From Aquimarina sp. (lineage in GTDB: Bacteria > Bacteroidota > Bacteroidia > Flavobacteriales > Flavobacteriaceae), in NCBI GenBank assembly GCA_002697475.1, contig NZVW01000170.1:1-11239 (forward strand): 11,239 nt of DNA. The letters are read 5' to 3'. The position numbers and the translations under genes are program-made. The notes below the pieces were generated by a model. That model was not told the origin of the DNA and searched no databases. It saw nothing but the letters and a program-made list of their open reading frames with translations. Below are positions 1 to 6,382 of this stretch, in pieces (position 1 is the stretch's first letter; every line of letters starts with the position of its first letter).

Positions 1-41
1 TTATAATATTCTTTTTTATATTATACATTATCTCTATATCC

Positions 42-1319
42 TTATTCTATTTTTGGTGCATTTAAGCATTTTGACATAATATTCCTAACTTTTTCAGCAT
101 AAATTTTCCAAGAATCTTCATCATCAGGATCAAGATGATTTGGTACTCCATCACCATCATCATCGTAGAAAGTAATTTCGTCTAAAGTGATACTACCATC
201 ATTATTAAGATCTCCTAATACAGTAATTTCATCTTTTGTAGGAGTTCCATCATTATCATCATCAGAATCAATATAGTTAGAAAAACCGTCAGAATCTGTA
301 TCATCATCTGCGTCTATAACAAGTCTATCACCATCTAAATCTTCTAAGTAAGATGGTATTCCATCCCTATCGTGATCAGCCTCATTTAATTCATATAATT
401 GAACATTAAATATTAATGGAGAATAAACAGGAATACCTGATCCTGTTGGAGGTGTATTAAAATATCCTAGCCCAGAAGGAATAAACACGGTAAAATCTCC
501 AAAATCATTAACATAATCTACCGTACCATCTGCAGGAGGAGGTGATTCAAGTCCTGATGATATTTTGAAATCAACCGTAGCTTCCCTAAACCCTTCTATA
601 ACAGAAACCAAATTAAACCAAACTGGAGTTACTGCACTATCAAAAACTCTTCTGTCCGGATCATTATTATCAACGGGATCTTTATCGTCTATAATACCAT
701 CTCCATCCGTATCGACCTTACCTGGATCAGTACCCGGGGTACCATCATCATCTGCATCCGCATCGTCTGCTATTCCGTCACCATCGCTGTCTGTTTTTGT
801 TTCCTCATCAATGACATCGGCAACTCCGTCCCCATCGGCATCCACATCAGCCGCATCAGGAATTCCGTCTCCATCTTCGTCAACATTATCATACAACAGC
901 TCTCCTCTATATGTAATAAAAGTAGAATCCGTAAATACCGGTGCGCTTTTACGTTCACTAATACCAGCACCTTCATTAAATTTAAGGATATACAAAATAT
1001 AATCTACTTCATTTCTTGTAACCGTTTTTGTTTCCAGTAATCCTGAATCCCATATGGATTGCTGACCTGAATTATCTCCTGCTATAGTATCAAATAAAGG
1101 CACCTGATACTCAGCAATATCATCATTATTTAAATCTATATCCTTTAATATATAGAAGTGAGTTTTTAAATAATTTTGTAGTGACGCATCATCTGCTGTC
1201 TGCTGCTCTCCTCTGTCTCTAGCAGGAACTGCAATAAGACCGTCGTCGTCGTCCTTGCTACACGAAAAAAACACAGCTGATATAGCTATCGCTGAAAGAA
1301 AATATTTAGCAAATTTCAT
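42..1319 (-). CDS. FKBP-type peptidyl-prolyl isomerase lipoprotein with TSP3-like calcium repeats
   Basis: This is a 425-residue lipoprotein. I start it at the ATG at 1319-1317, which opens a signal peptide (residues 1-20) ending at lipobox Cys20 and followed by an Asp run. A longer reading to 1394 would run through the promoter region and hide the signal peptide. Predicted role: proline cis-trans isomerisation to help proteins fold outside the cytoplasm. The FKBP domain is in two pieces. The first strand (TYRGELLYDN, about 136-145) is cut off from VFDS (225-228) by an Asp/Gly-rich insert. After it come VSVIEGF (238-244), IPSGLGYF (280-287) and PLIFNVQLYEL (301-311). The usual FKBP pocket residues Phe-Asp, Val-Ile, Tyr and Phe are present, with Phe in place of the pocket Trp. 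A second acidic tail (about 315-400) holds more DxDxDG repeats and one EF-hand-like loop. The gene is divergent from the S4-domain gene. Confidence 0.88.
   Translation of the reverse strand: MKFAKYFLSAIAISAVFFSCSKDDDDGLIAVPARDRGEQQTADDASLQNYLKTHFYILKDIDLNNDDIAEYQVPLFDTIAGDNSGQQSIWDSGLLETKTVTRNEVDYILYILKFNEGAGISERKSAPVFTDSTFITYRGELLYDNVDEDGDGIPDAADVDADGDGVADVIDEETKTDSDGDGIADDADADDDGTPGTDPGKVDTDGDGIIDDKDPVDNNDPDRRVFDSAVTPVWFNLVSVIEGFREATVDFKISSGLESPPPADGTVDYVNDFGDFTVFIPSGLGYFNTPPTGSGIPVYSPLIFNVQLYELNEADHDRDGIPSYLEDLDGDRLVIDADDDTDSDGFSNYIDSDDDNDGTPTKDEITVLGDLNNDGSITLDEITFYDDDGDGVPNHLDPDDEDSWKIYAEKVRNIMSKCLNAPKIE
120..377 (-). repeat. C-terminal calcium-repeat tail with EF-hand-like loop
   Basis: This encodes residues about 315-400 of the FKBP lipoprotein. 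Several DxDxDG units follow the end of the FKBP fold. Residues 370-381 (DLNNDGSITLDE) match a 12-residue EF-hand loop with D, N, D, S and a final E at the expected positions. A mixed Lys/Glu segment of about 25 residues closes the protein. Confidence 0.7.
654..884 (-). repeat. TSP3-like acidic repeat insert inside the FKBP domain
   Basis: This stretch encodes residues about 146-222 of the FKBP lipoprotein. It contains several copies of a DxDGDGxxDxxD pattern typical of thrombospondin type-3 calcium repeats. It sits between the first FKBP strand and the VFDS strand, so it interrupts the catalytic fold rather than flanking it. Calcium binding is inferred from the motif. Confidence 0.8.
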
Positions 1320-1358
1320 CTCATTACTTTTTTGAAGGCGCAAGATACGATTTTCTTG

Positions 1359-1366
1359 TACTTTTG
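1359..1366 (+). promoter_or_regulatory. Bacteroidota -7 promoter element for the S4-domain operon
   Basis: TACTTTTG matches the Bacteroidota TAnnTTTG element and lies 42 bp before the ATG of the S4-domain gene. A TTG at 1332-1334 could be the -33 element, but the 24-bp spacer is slightly long. Confidence 0.5.
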
Positions 1367-1408
1367 TTTTATAATTATAAGAGAATAAAAACATTTTAGA
1401 TCATTTTT

Positions 1409-1819
1409 ATGAGGGTTGATAAATATTTGTGGTGTATTCGATATTTTAAAACAAGGAGTATTGCTTCTAAAGCAGTAAGAGAAGGGAAAGTAAGAGTCAA
1501 TGGAGACCTTATAAAACCTTCCAGAGAAACATATCCTACAGATAAAATCACAGTCAGAAAAAATCAAGTTAGTTATGAAATCATAGTTTTAGATATACCT
1601 GATAACCGTGTTGGAGCCAAACTGGTTGATATCTATCGAAAAGACGTTACTCCTGAAGAAGCGTTGCAAAAATTAGATCTACTGAAATACTCTAAAGACT
1701 ATTATAGAAAGAAAGGCTCCGGCCGTCCTACTAAAAAAGACAGAAGAGATCTGGATGATTGGTTTGAATGGGATGAGAATGAGAATAAAAATAAAGAAGA
1801 AGAAGGAAAAAAAGAGTGA
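1409..1819 (+). CDS. hslR: S4-domain RNA-binding protein, Hsp15-like
   Basis: The product has 136 residues, close to E. coli Hsp15 (HslR, about 133). The S4 fold fills roughly residues 1-60: it opens with RVDKYLWCIRYFKTRS, followed by AVREGKVRVNG and IKPSRE, the usual RNA-contact surface. The middle part includes GRPTKKDRRDLDDW, common in this family. The last 20 residues are a charged Glu/Lys/Asn tail. Hsp15 binds stalled 50S subunits carrying peptidyl-tRNA and helps recycle them; that role is taken from the family, not shown here. This is the first gene of a three-gene operon. Its TGA stop overlaps the GTG start of the next gene by 4 bp (GTGA), which suggests translational coupling. Confidence 0.88.
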   Translation: MRVDKYLWCIRYFKTRSIASKAVREGKVRVNGDLIKPSRETYPTDKITVRKNQVSYEIIVLDIPDNRVGAKLVDIYRKDVTPEEALQKLDLLKYSKDYYRKKGSGRPTKKDRRDLDDWFEWDENENKNKEEEGKKE

Positions 1820-2397
1820 AATTAGATAGAACATATTGGACCGAAAGATATTCAGACGGGCTAACCGGGTGGGATATAGGTTACCCTTCGCCTGCTCTTG
1901 TTGAATATGTAGAATATTTAGGATCAAAAGATTTAAAAATTCTATTTCCTGGTTCTGGCAACTCCTATGAAGCTGAATATTTGTTTAAGAAAGGGTATAA
2001 AAACATCTATATATTGGACATTGTTGAAGATGTTCTTATAAATTTCCAAGAAAGAGTTCCTGATTTCCCAAAAAATCAATTGATATGCTCTGATTTTTTC
2101 CAACTGGATGATAGTTATGACCTTATTCTTGAACAAACTTTTTTCTGTGCTTTACCTAAGGAAAAAAGAAAAGACTATTGTTTAAAAATGATCAATCTGC
2201 TGCAGCCTAAAGGCAAAATTGCAGGAGTGTTATTTTCAGAAGAGTTTCAGAAAGCCGGACCTCCCTTTGGTGGAACAAAGGAAAAATACGAAAAATTATT
2301 TGCAAAATATTTCAAAATTAAAACCTTAGAAACCTGTTACAATTCTATTTCTGCACGTTCAGGTAGAGAACTGTTTTTTATCTTTGAAACCAAATAA
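1816..2397 (+). CDS. TPMT-family SAM-dependent methyltransferase
   Basis: This 193-residue Rossmann-fold methyltransferase belongs to the thiopurine S-methyltransferase/halide-thiol methyltransferase family. Features seen: the N-terminal WxxRY region and GWDIGYPSPAL (18-28), the SAM glycine motif as FPGSGNSYE (44-52), an acidic residue after the second strand (Asp68), DFF (93-95), the family-typical EQTFFCALP (106-114), and PPFGG (149-153). Relatives methylate small thiols, halides or metalloid ions. The substrate here cannot be read from sequence. The GTG start overlaps the stop of the S4-domain gene, and the next gene begins 8 bp after its stop, so all three are probably co-transcribed. Confidence 0.85.
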   Translation: MKLDRTYWTERYSDGLTGWDIGYPSPALVEYVEYLGSKDLKILFPGSGNSYEAEYLFKKGYKNIYILDIVEDVLINFQERVPDFPKNQLICSDFFQLDDSYDLILEQTFFCALPKEKRKDYCLKMINLLQPKGKIAGVLFSEEFQKAGPPFGGTKEKYEKLFAKYFKIKTLETCYNSISARSGRELFFIFETK

Positions 2398-2405
2398 AAT
2401 ATAAA

Positions 2406-2906
2406 ATGGAGAATAAGCAAAGTATTATACTTGACCACAACCAAATTCAGCATAAAATTAAAAGAATCGCTTATCAAATTTATGAGACTAATGTAAGGGA
2501 AAATGAAATTATAATTGCCGGTATAGCCGAAAACGGATATATTTTTGCTGAGAAATTAAAAATGGTATTGGAAGATATTTCAGATATAAAAGTAACACTT
2601 TGTAAAGTGTTTATGGATAAAACCAATCCTAATAATACAGTGTCCACCGATTTAAGACCTGAGCAATACCAAAATAAATCTCTGGTCTTGGCTGACGATG
2701 TTCTCAACTCAGGTACAGCCTTAATATACGGAGTAAAACATTTTTTAGATGTACCATTAACTAAGTTTAAAACTGCTGTTCTGGTCAATAGAAATCACAA
2801 AAAATATCCAATTAAAGCTGATTTTAAAGGAATTTCATTATCCACATCTTTACATGAACACGTAACTGTAACTTTCGGGAAACAAGATCAAGCCACATTA
2901 GCTTAA
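2406..2906 (+). CDS. PyrR/Hpt-like phosphoribosyltransferase
   Basis: The product has 166 residues and a type I phosphoribosyltransferase fold. The PRPP loop lies at about 93-105 (LVLADDVLNSGTA) with the paired acidic residues Asp97-Asp98. The usual Arg of the loop (TGRT in relatives) is Thr here. The IIAGIAENGYIFAEKL segment (36-51) corresponds to the first PPi-binding loop of PyrR-like enzymes. The family transfers phosphoribose to a nucleobase or acts as a nucleotide-sensing regulator. Which applies here is not visible, and no pyrimidine genes are nearby. It is the last gene of the operon, and its 3' end overlaps the convergent shikimate kinase gene by 9 bp. Confidence 0.82.
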   Translation: MENKQSIILDHNQIQHKIKRIAYQIYETNVRENEIIIAGIAENGYIFAEKLKMVLEDISDIKVTLCKVFMDKTNPNNTVSTDLRPEQYQNKSLVLADDVLNSGTALIYGVKHFLDVPLTKFKTAVLVNRNHKKYPIKADFKGISLSTSLHEHVTVTFGKQDQATLA

Positions 2907-3422
2907 AATTTTCTCTTTTAAATGAGACAGTATTTTATCAACCGGATAATCATCTGTATTGATTATAATATCTGCCTGATTGTAGTAAAAAGACCTTTCA
3001 AATAAATGTTTTCTTATGAAATCCTCTAAATCTTCTTTTTCCTTTAAATGAGCAATTAAAGGCCTATGCTCTTTCTCTTCATATAACCTATCCAACAGCG
3101 TTTTGATCCCTGTCTTTAAATATATGGATTTAGTATGGTCAGCATTTTTAATCATCTCCATATTTCCGGCAAAACAAGGTGTTCCTCCTCCTAAACTAAT
3201 TACATAATTTTTGTTTCCATCAAGAAGTTCTTTTATATATGCTGATTCCTTTTTTCTGAAATAAATCTCTCCATGATCAGAAAAAATTTCAGAAATAGTT
3301 TTTTTTTCCTTTTGTTCAAGGTAGTCGTCTAAATCCAGATATCCATAATTTAATCCCCCTGCTAACTTCCTGCCAATATAGGATTTACCACTCCCCATAT
3401 ACCCAATCAAAATGATATTCAT
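2898..3422 (-). CDS. aroK: Shikimate kinase
   Basis: At 174 residues this is a full-length shikimate kinase, which phosphorylates shikimate with ATP at the fifth step of the chorismate pathway in the cytoplasm. Diagnostic features: the Walker A loop GYMGSGKS (7-14, Lys13), DLDD (30-33) for shikimate and Mg binding, FRKKES (55-60, Arg56), the glycine triplet SLGGGTP (76-82), the lid Arg120 in RPLI, and ERSFYY (142-147) near the adenine site. No key residue is missing. The gene runs toward the phosphoribosyltransferase gene and overlaps its last 9 bp. Upstream it is divergent from the tRNA pair, with a 130-bp gap. No other aromatic-pathway gene is in the window. Confidence 0.96.
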   Translation of the reverse strand: MNIILIGYMGSGKSYIGRKLAGGLNYGYLDLDDYLEQKEKKTISEIFSDHGEIYFRKKESAYIKELLDGNKNYVISLGGGTPCFAGNMEMIKNADHTKSIYLKTGIKTLLDRLYEEKEHRPLIAHLKEKEDLEDFIRKHLFERSFYYNQADIIINTDDYPVDKILSHLKEKILS

Positions 3423-3498
3423 CGTTTATTTTTTTTTTACAATTTTAGGGCAAAAAAGTGTGATTTTAAGGAAATATAAAATTTATATCAATTTCTTC

Positions 3499-3528
3499 TT
3501 GAAAAATAAATTAATGATATTATATTTG
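3499..3528 (+). promoter_or_regulatory. Bacteroidota promoter for tRNA-Lys
   Basis: TTG at 3499-3501, a 19-bp spacer and TATATTTG at 3521-3528 make a full match to the Bacteroidota TTG-N(17-23)-TAnnTTTG promoter. It lies 24 bp before the tRNA-Lys 5' end. It is the best promoter match I found in the window. Confidence 0.82.
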
Positions 3529-3552
3529 CACCCGCATTAGCGAATAAGATCA

Positions 3553-3625
3553 GACTTGGTAGCTCAGCTGGTAGAGCATAACACTTTTAATGTTAGGGTC
3601 CTGGGTTCGAACCCCAGCCAAGTCA
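3553..3625 (+). tRNA. tRNA-Lys(UUU)
   Basis: A 73-nt cloverleaf pairs throughout. The acceptor stem is GACTTGG (3553-3559) with CCAAGTC (3618-3624) and discriminator A3625. The D stem is GCTC/GAGC. The anticodon stem TAACA/TGTTA encloses loop CTTTTAA with anticodon TTT at 3586-3588. The T stem is CTGGG/CCCAG around TTCGAAC. CCA is not encoded, so it must be added after transcription. Confidence 0.97.
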
Positions 3626-3627
3626 CG

Positions 3628-3659
3628 AAAAAAGTATCACAAGATTGTGATACTTTTTT
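3628..3659 (+). terminator. Intrinsic terminator between the two tRNA genes
   Basis: This is a near-perfect inverted repeat. GTATCACAA and TTGTGATAC flank a two-base centre, and an A6 run on the left pairs with a T6 run on the right. In RNA this gives a stem of about 13 bp with a 4-6 nt loop and a U-tract. It begins 3 nt after the tRNA-Lys 3' end and stops 23 nt before tRNA-Leu. Confidence 0.8.
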
Positions 3660-3682
3660 ATTTTATATACATTTATCTCAAT

Positions 3683-3766
3683 GCCCACGTGGTGGAATTG
3701 GTAGACACGCCATCTTGAGGGGGTGGTGTTCAATAGGACGTGCTGGTTCGAATCCAGTCGTGGGCA
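3683..3766 (+). tRNA. tRNA-Leu(GAG)
   Basis: This 84-nt tRNA has the long variable arm of class II tRNAs. The acceptor stem is GCCCACG (3683-3689) with CGTGGGC (3759-3765) and discriminator A3766. The D stem is GTG/CAC. The anticodon stem CCATC/GGTGG (one T-G pair) encloses TTGAGGG with anticodon GAG at 3717-3719, reading CUC/CUU. The T arm is CTGG-TTCGAAT-CCAG plus a G-T pair. CCA is not encoded. Confidence 0.96.
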
Positions 3767-3811
3767 CTACTTAAGCTATTCAAATACCTTTACTTTAATT
3801 TATTGTTATTA

Positions 3812-3893
3812 TTTTAACGATTTTACCTGTTATTATTTACAACTTCATTATTCAAGCTATTTTTTTTAACGAAAACCTGATTTTTTTTAACAA
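3812..3893 (+). repeat. Phased TTTTAACGA repeats upstream of the carotenoid regulator
   Basis: TTTTAACGA occurs at 3812-3820 and 3864-3872, each followed after 2-4 bases by ACCTG (3825-3829 and 3875-3879). A third copy, TTTTAACAA, is at 3885-3893. The start-to-start distances are 52 and 21 bp, close to five and two helical turns, so all copies would face the same side of the DNA. They lie 60-141 bp before the MerR-family start and are candidate operators. No coding sequence lies between tRNA-Leu and that gene. Confidence 0.45.
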
Positions 3894-3923
3894 TTCATAA
3901 AATAATTAGTGTTTAGTTTTTCT

Positions 3924-3939
3924 TATGTTTGTTTAAACA
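3924..3939 (+). promoter_or_regulatory. Carotenoid operon -7 element with overlapping palindrome
   Basis: TATGTTTG (3924-3931) matches TAnnTTTG and would start transcription about 15 nt before the GTG start of the regulator gene. A perfect 10-bp palindrome, TGTTTAAACA (3930-3939), covers the end of this element and the expected start site. No TTG is found at -33. The overlap suits control by a repressor, but this is inference. Confidence 0.5.
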
Positions 3940-3952
3940 TTTTTAAATATAG

Positions 3953-4849
3953 GTGAACAATATTAAACAAACATTTAGTATTAAAGATTTAGAAAATCTA
4001 TCCGGGATTAAAGCGCATACCATAAGAATCTGGGAAAAGCGCTACAATCTTTTACATCCAGACAGAACTGATACTAACATTAGAATGTATAGTATTAAAA
4101 GTCTACAAAAATTACTAAATGTGACTTACCTTGTTAACAGTGGTTATAAAATATCAAGGGTATCCAAGCTTAATGAACAAGAAATTAATGAATATGTAAG
4201 GCGTATTGTTTCTAACAACAGTACAAAAAATCAGGCTTTAAATTCTTTAAAAATAGCTATGCTTAACTTTGATTTAGAGCTATTTTTAAGTACCTATGAT
4301 CAACTTATTGAAAAGAGAAGTTTTCGTGAAGTATTTATCGACATTTTTATTCCTCTTTTAACCGAAATTGGTTTATTATGGCAGACGGATACAATTAATC
4401 CGTCTCACGAACATTTTATTACCAATTTAATTAAGCAAAAATTACTGCTTAACATAGAAAAACTTCAGTTTGCCAAACCTACTAAAACAGACAAAGCTTT
4501 TATACTTTTCTTACCAGAAAATGAGATCCACGAATTAGGTTTATTATATGTACATTATGAAATTTTATTAGCTGGGTATAAGGCGATTTACCTTGGAGCC
4601 AGTATTCCTTTAGATAGCCTTTCAAATTTTACGGATTTTCATGAAAATCCGGTTTTTGTGTCCTATTTTACTGTTAGACCTGAAAAAGACCTGGTATCTG
4701 AGTATGTAGAGAGTTTTAACAATATAGTATGTAAAGATAAACCATGTGAATTCTGGATGTTAGGAAAACAAACATCATATGTCTCCAAGAATAGCGCTGA
4801 TAATCATTTATATTTTGACTCCATCAGTGAAATAATAACTATACTTTAA
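3953..4849 (+). CDS. CarH-like MerR-family regulator with B12-binding-type domain
   Basis: The product has 298 residues. Residues 8-70 form a MerR winged-helix DNA-binding domain (FSIKDLENLSGI, HTIRIWEKRYNLLHPDRT). A helical bundle follows (about 90-170) with the cobalamin-domain motif W-x9-EH (Trp143, Glu153-His154). A Rossmann-like domain then carries E-x-H-x-x-G (191-196), where His193 would be the lower cobalt ligand. CarH proteins bind adenosylcobalamin in the dark, repress carotenoid genes as tetramers, and fall apart in light. Two differences are visible: Gln144 replaces the His that follows the Trp in Thermus CarH, and the late GG motif reads LGK. The GTG start is chosen for the promoter spacing; no upstream ATG fits. 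It is first in the crt operon, 11 bp before crtI. Confidence 0.85.
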   Translation: MNNIKQTFSIKDLENLSGIKAHTIRIWEKRYNLLHPDRTDTNIRMYSIKSLQKLLNVTYLVNSGYKISRVSKLNEQEINEYVRRIVSNNSTKNQALNSLKIAMLNFDLELFLSTYDQLIEKRSFREVFIDIFIPLLTEIGLLWQTDTINPSHEHFITNLIKQKLLLNIEKLQFAKPTKTDKAFILFLPENEIHELGLLYVHYEILLAGYKAIYLGASIPLDSLSNFTDFHENPVFVSYFTVRPEKDLVSEYVESFNNIVCKDKPCEFWMLGKQTSYVSKNSADNHLYFDSISEIITIL

Positions 4850-4860
4850 CACGTCTACTA

Positions 4861-6354
4861 ATGACAAAAAAAATCAGTATTATAGGATCCGGTTTTTCTT
4901 CGCTTTCCGCTGCCTGTTATTTAGCTAAAGCAGGATATCGAGTTTCTATATTTGAAAAAAACAATTCTATCGGAGGTAGAGCCAGACAAATGAAAAAAGA
5001 AGGCTTCACCTTTGACATGGGGCCTTCCTGGTATTGGATGCCCGATGTTTTTGAAAAGTTCTTTGCTGATTTTGGTAAATCAGTATCTGACTATTACCAT
5101 ATCTCTAAATTAAATCCTGCATACAAAGTTATTTTTGGTCAAAATGATGAAATACTTATCGGAGACGAGTTAGATAGAATTTATGAAACCTTTGAGGAAG
5201 TTGAAAAGGGAAGTGCTGCGAAATTGAAAAAGTTTATTACTACAGCAAGAGATAATTATGTAATAGCGATTGACAAATTAGTTTATAGACCCGGAATATC
5301 ACCACTTGAGCTTGTAACAACAGAGACCATTACTAGGCTAAATCGATTTTTTAGCAATATATCTAAGGAAATACGTAAAGAATTTAAAAATGAAAAACTT
5401 ATAAAGATTTTAGAATTCCCAGTGTTATTTCTTGGAGCTAAACCCAGTGCTACACCATCTTTTTATAGCTTTATGAACTATGCAGATTTTGGATTAGGCA
5501 CCTGGCATCCTAAAGGAGGCATGTTTTCTGTAGTTAAAGGCATGGAATCCCTTGCTAAATCATTAGGCGTGGAAATCGTTACTAATGCTAATGTTGAAAA
5601 AATTAATGTTCATAAGGGACGTTGTATCGGACTTATGGTTAACGGAAAGAATTATGATTCTGATATTGTTGTAAGTGGGGCTGATTATGAACATAGTGAA
5701 TCTCTATTGGCAGAAGAGTATAGACAATATTCTGATAAGTACTGGGATAAAAAAACGTTTGCTCCATCTTCCCTATTATTTTATGTAGGTTTCGATAAGA
5801 AATTAAAAAATATTGAGCATCATAACTTATTCTTTGATACGGATTTTGATAAACATGCCAAATCTATTTATGACAATCCATCATGGCCAGAGGAACCGCT
5901 TTTCTATGCTAATTTTACATCAAAGACTGATCCTGATACCGCCCCTGATGGCTGTGAAAATGGTTTTTTCTTAATACCACTGGCTCCTGGAATTGAAGAT
6001 AATGAGGAAATCAGAACTTTGTATTTTAACAAAATTATAACGCGTTTTGAAAGATTAACAGGTCAGGAGGTTCAAAATAATATTATATTTAAACAGTCCT
6101 TTTGTGTTTCTGACTTTATAAAAGATTATAATTCATACAAGGGCAATGCTTATGGAATGGCGAATACGTTGCTCCAAACAGCGTTTTTAAGACCTAAGCT
6201 TAAAAGTAAAAAAGTAGCGAATTTATTTTTTACAGGACAGCTTACAGTACCTGGTCCTGGCGTTCCACCATCGCTTATTTCAGGAAAGCTAGTATCAGGA
6301 ATTATTGAATCTGAATATCAACCAAGACCGGTAGAGGCGCTCTCTGTTACCTAA
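4861..6354 (+). CDS. crtI: Phytoene desaturase
   Basis: The product has 497 residues, the normal CrtI length. CrtI uses FAD to desaturate phytoene stepwise, normally to lycopene, at the membrane. The N-terminal dinucleotide-binding region is ISIIGSGFSSLSAACYLAKA, followed by Glu32 and GGRAR (38-42). The classic GxGxxG reads G9-S-G11-F-S-S14, with Ser for the last Gly. The C-terminal CrtI signature is at about 455-482 (LFFTGQLTVPGPGVPPSLIS). Its position directly before crtB supports CrtI rather than CrtD or a ketolase relative. The regulator gene ends 11 bp before it and crtB starts 28 bp after it, so all are probably on one transcript. Confidence 0.95.
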   Translation: MTKKISIIGSGFSSLSAACYLAKAGYRVSIFEKNNSIGGRARQMKKEGFTFDMGPSWYWMPDVFEKFFADFGKSVSDYYHISKLNPAYKVIFGQNDEILIGDELDRIYETFEEVEKGSAAKLKKFITTARDNYVIAIDKLVYRPGISPLELVTTETITRLNRFFSNISKEIRKEFKNEKLIKILEFPVLFLGAKPSATPSFYSFMNYADFGLGTWHPKGGMFSVVKGMESLAKSLGVEIVTNANVEKINVHKGRCIGLMVNGKNYDSDIVVSGADYEHSESLLAEEYRQYSDKYWDKKTFAPSSLLFYVGFDKKLKNIEHHNLFFDTDFDKHAKSIYDNPSWPEEPLFYANFTSKTDPDTAPDGCENGFFLIPLAPGIEDNEEIRTLYFNKIITRFERLTGQEVQNNIIFKQSFCVSDFIKDYNSYKGNAYGMANTLLQTAFLRPKLKSKKVANLFFTGQLTVPGPGVPPSLISGKLVSGIIESEYQPRPVEALSVT

Positions 6355-6382
6355 AATTCTTAAACCTAACAAACACACAACT

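Noticed and set aside
1..41. Inverted repeat TATAATAT/ATATTATA as a terminator of the FKBP gene
   Set aside because: The 8-bp arms are made only of A and T, and the U-tract region would lie outside the window. The hairpin is too weak to claim.
565..1002. A Ser/Pro-rich 145-codon open frame on the plus strand
   Set aside because: It is the antisense of the Asp/Gly repeat region of the FKBP lipoprotein; its composition comes from GAT/GGA codons read backwards.
3471..3478. TATATTTC on the minus strand as aroK promoter
   Set aside because: The last base is wrong and the only nearby TTG is 10 bp away, too close for a -33 element.
3556..3774. A 72-codon open frame on the plus strand
   Set aside because: It lies wholly over tRNA-Lys, the hairpin and tRNA-Leu and is the usual translation artefact of tRNA sequence.
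3767..3952. CRISPR, mobile element or attachment site next to the tRNA genes
   Set aside because: tRNA ends can be integration sites, but there is no integrase, no repeat of the tRNA 3' end and no insertion-sequence ends here. The repeats present are short and fit operators better.
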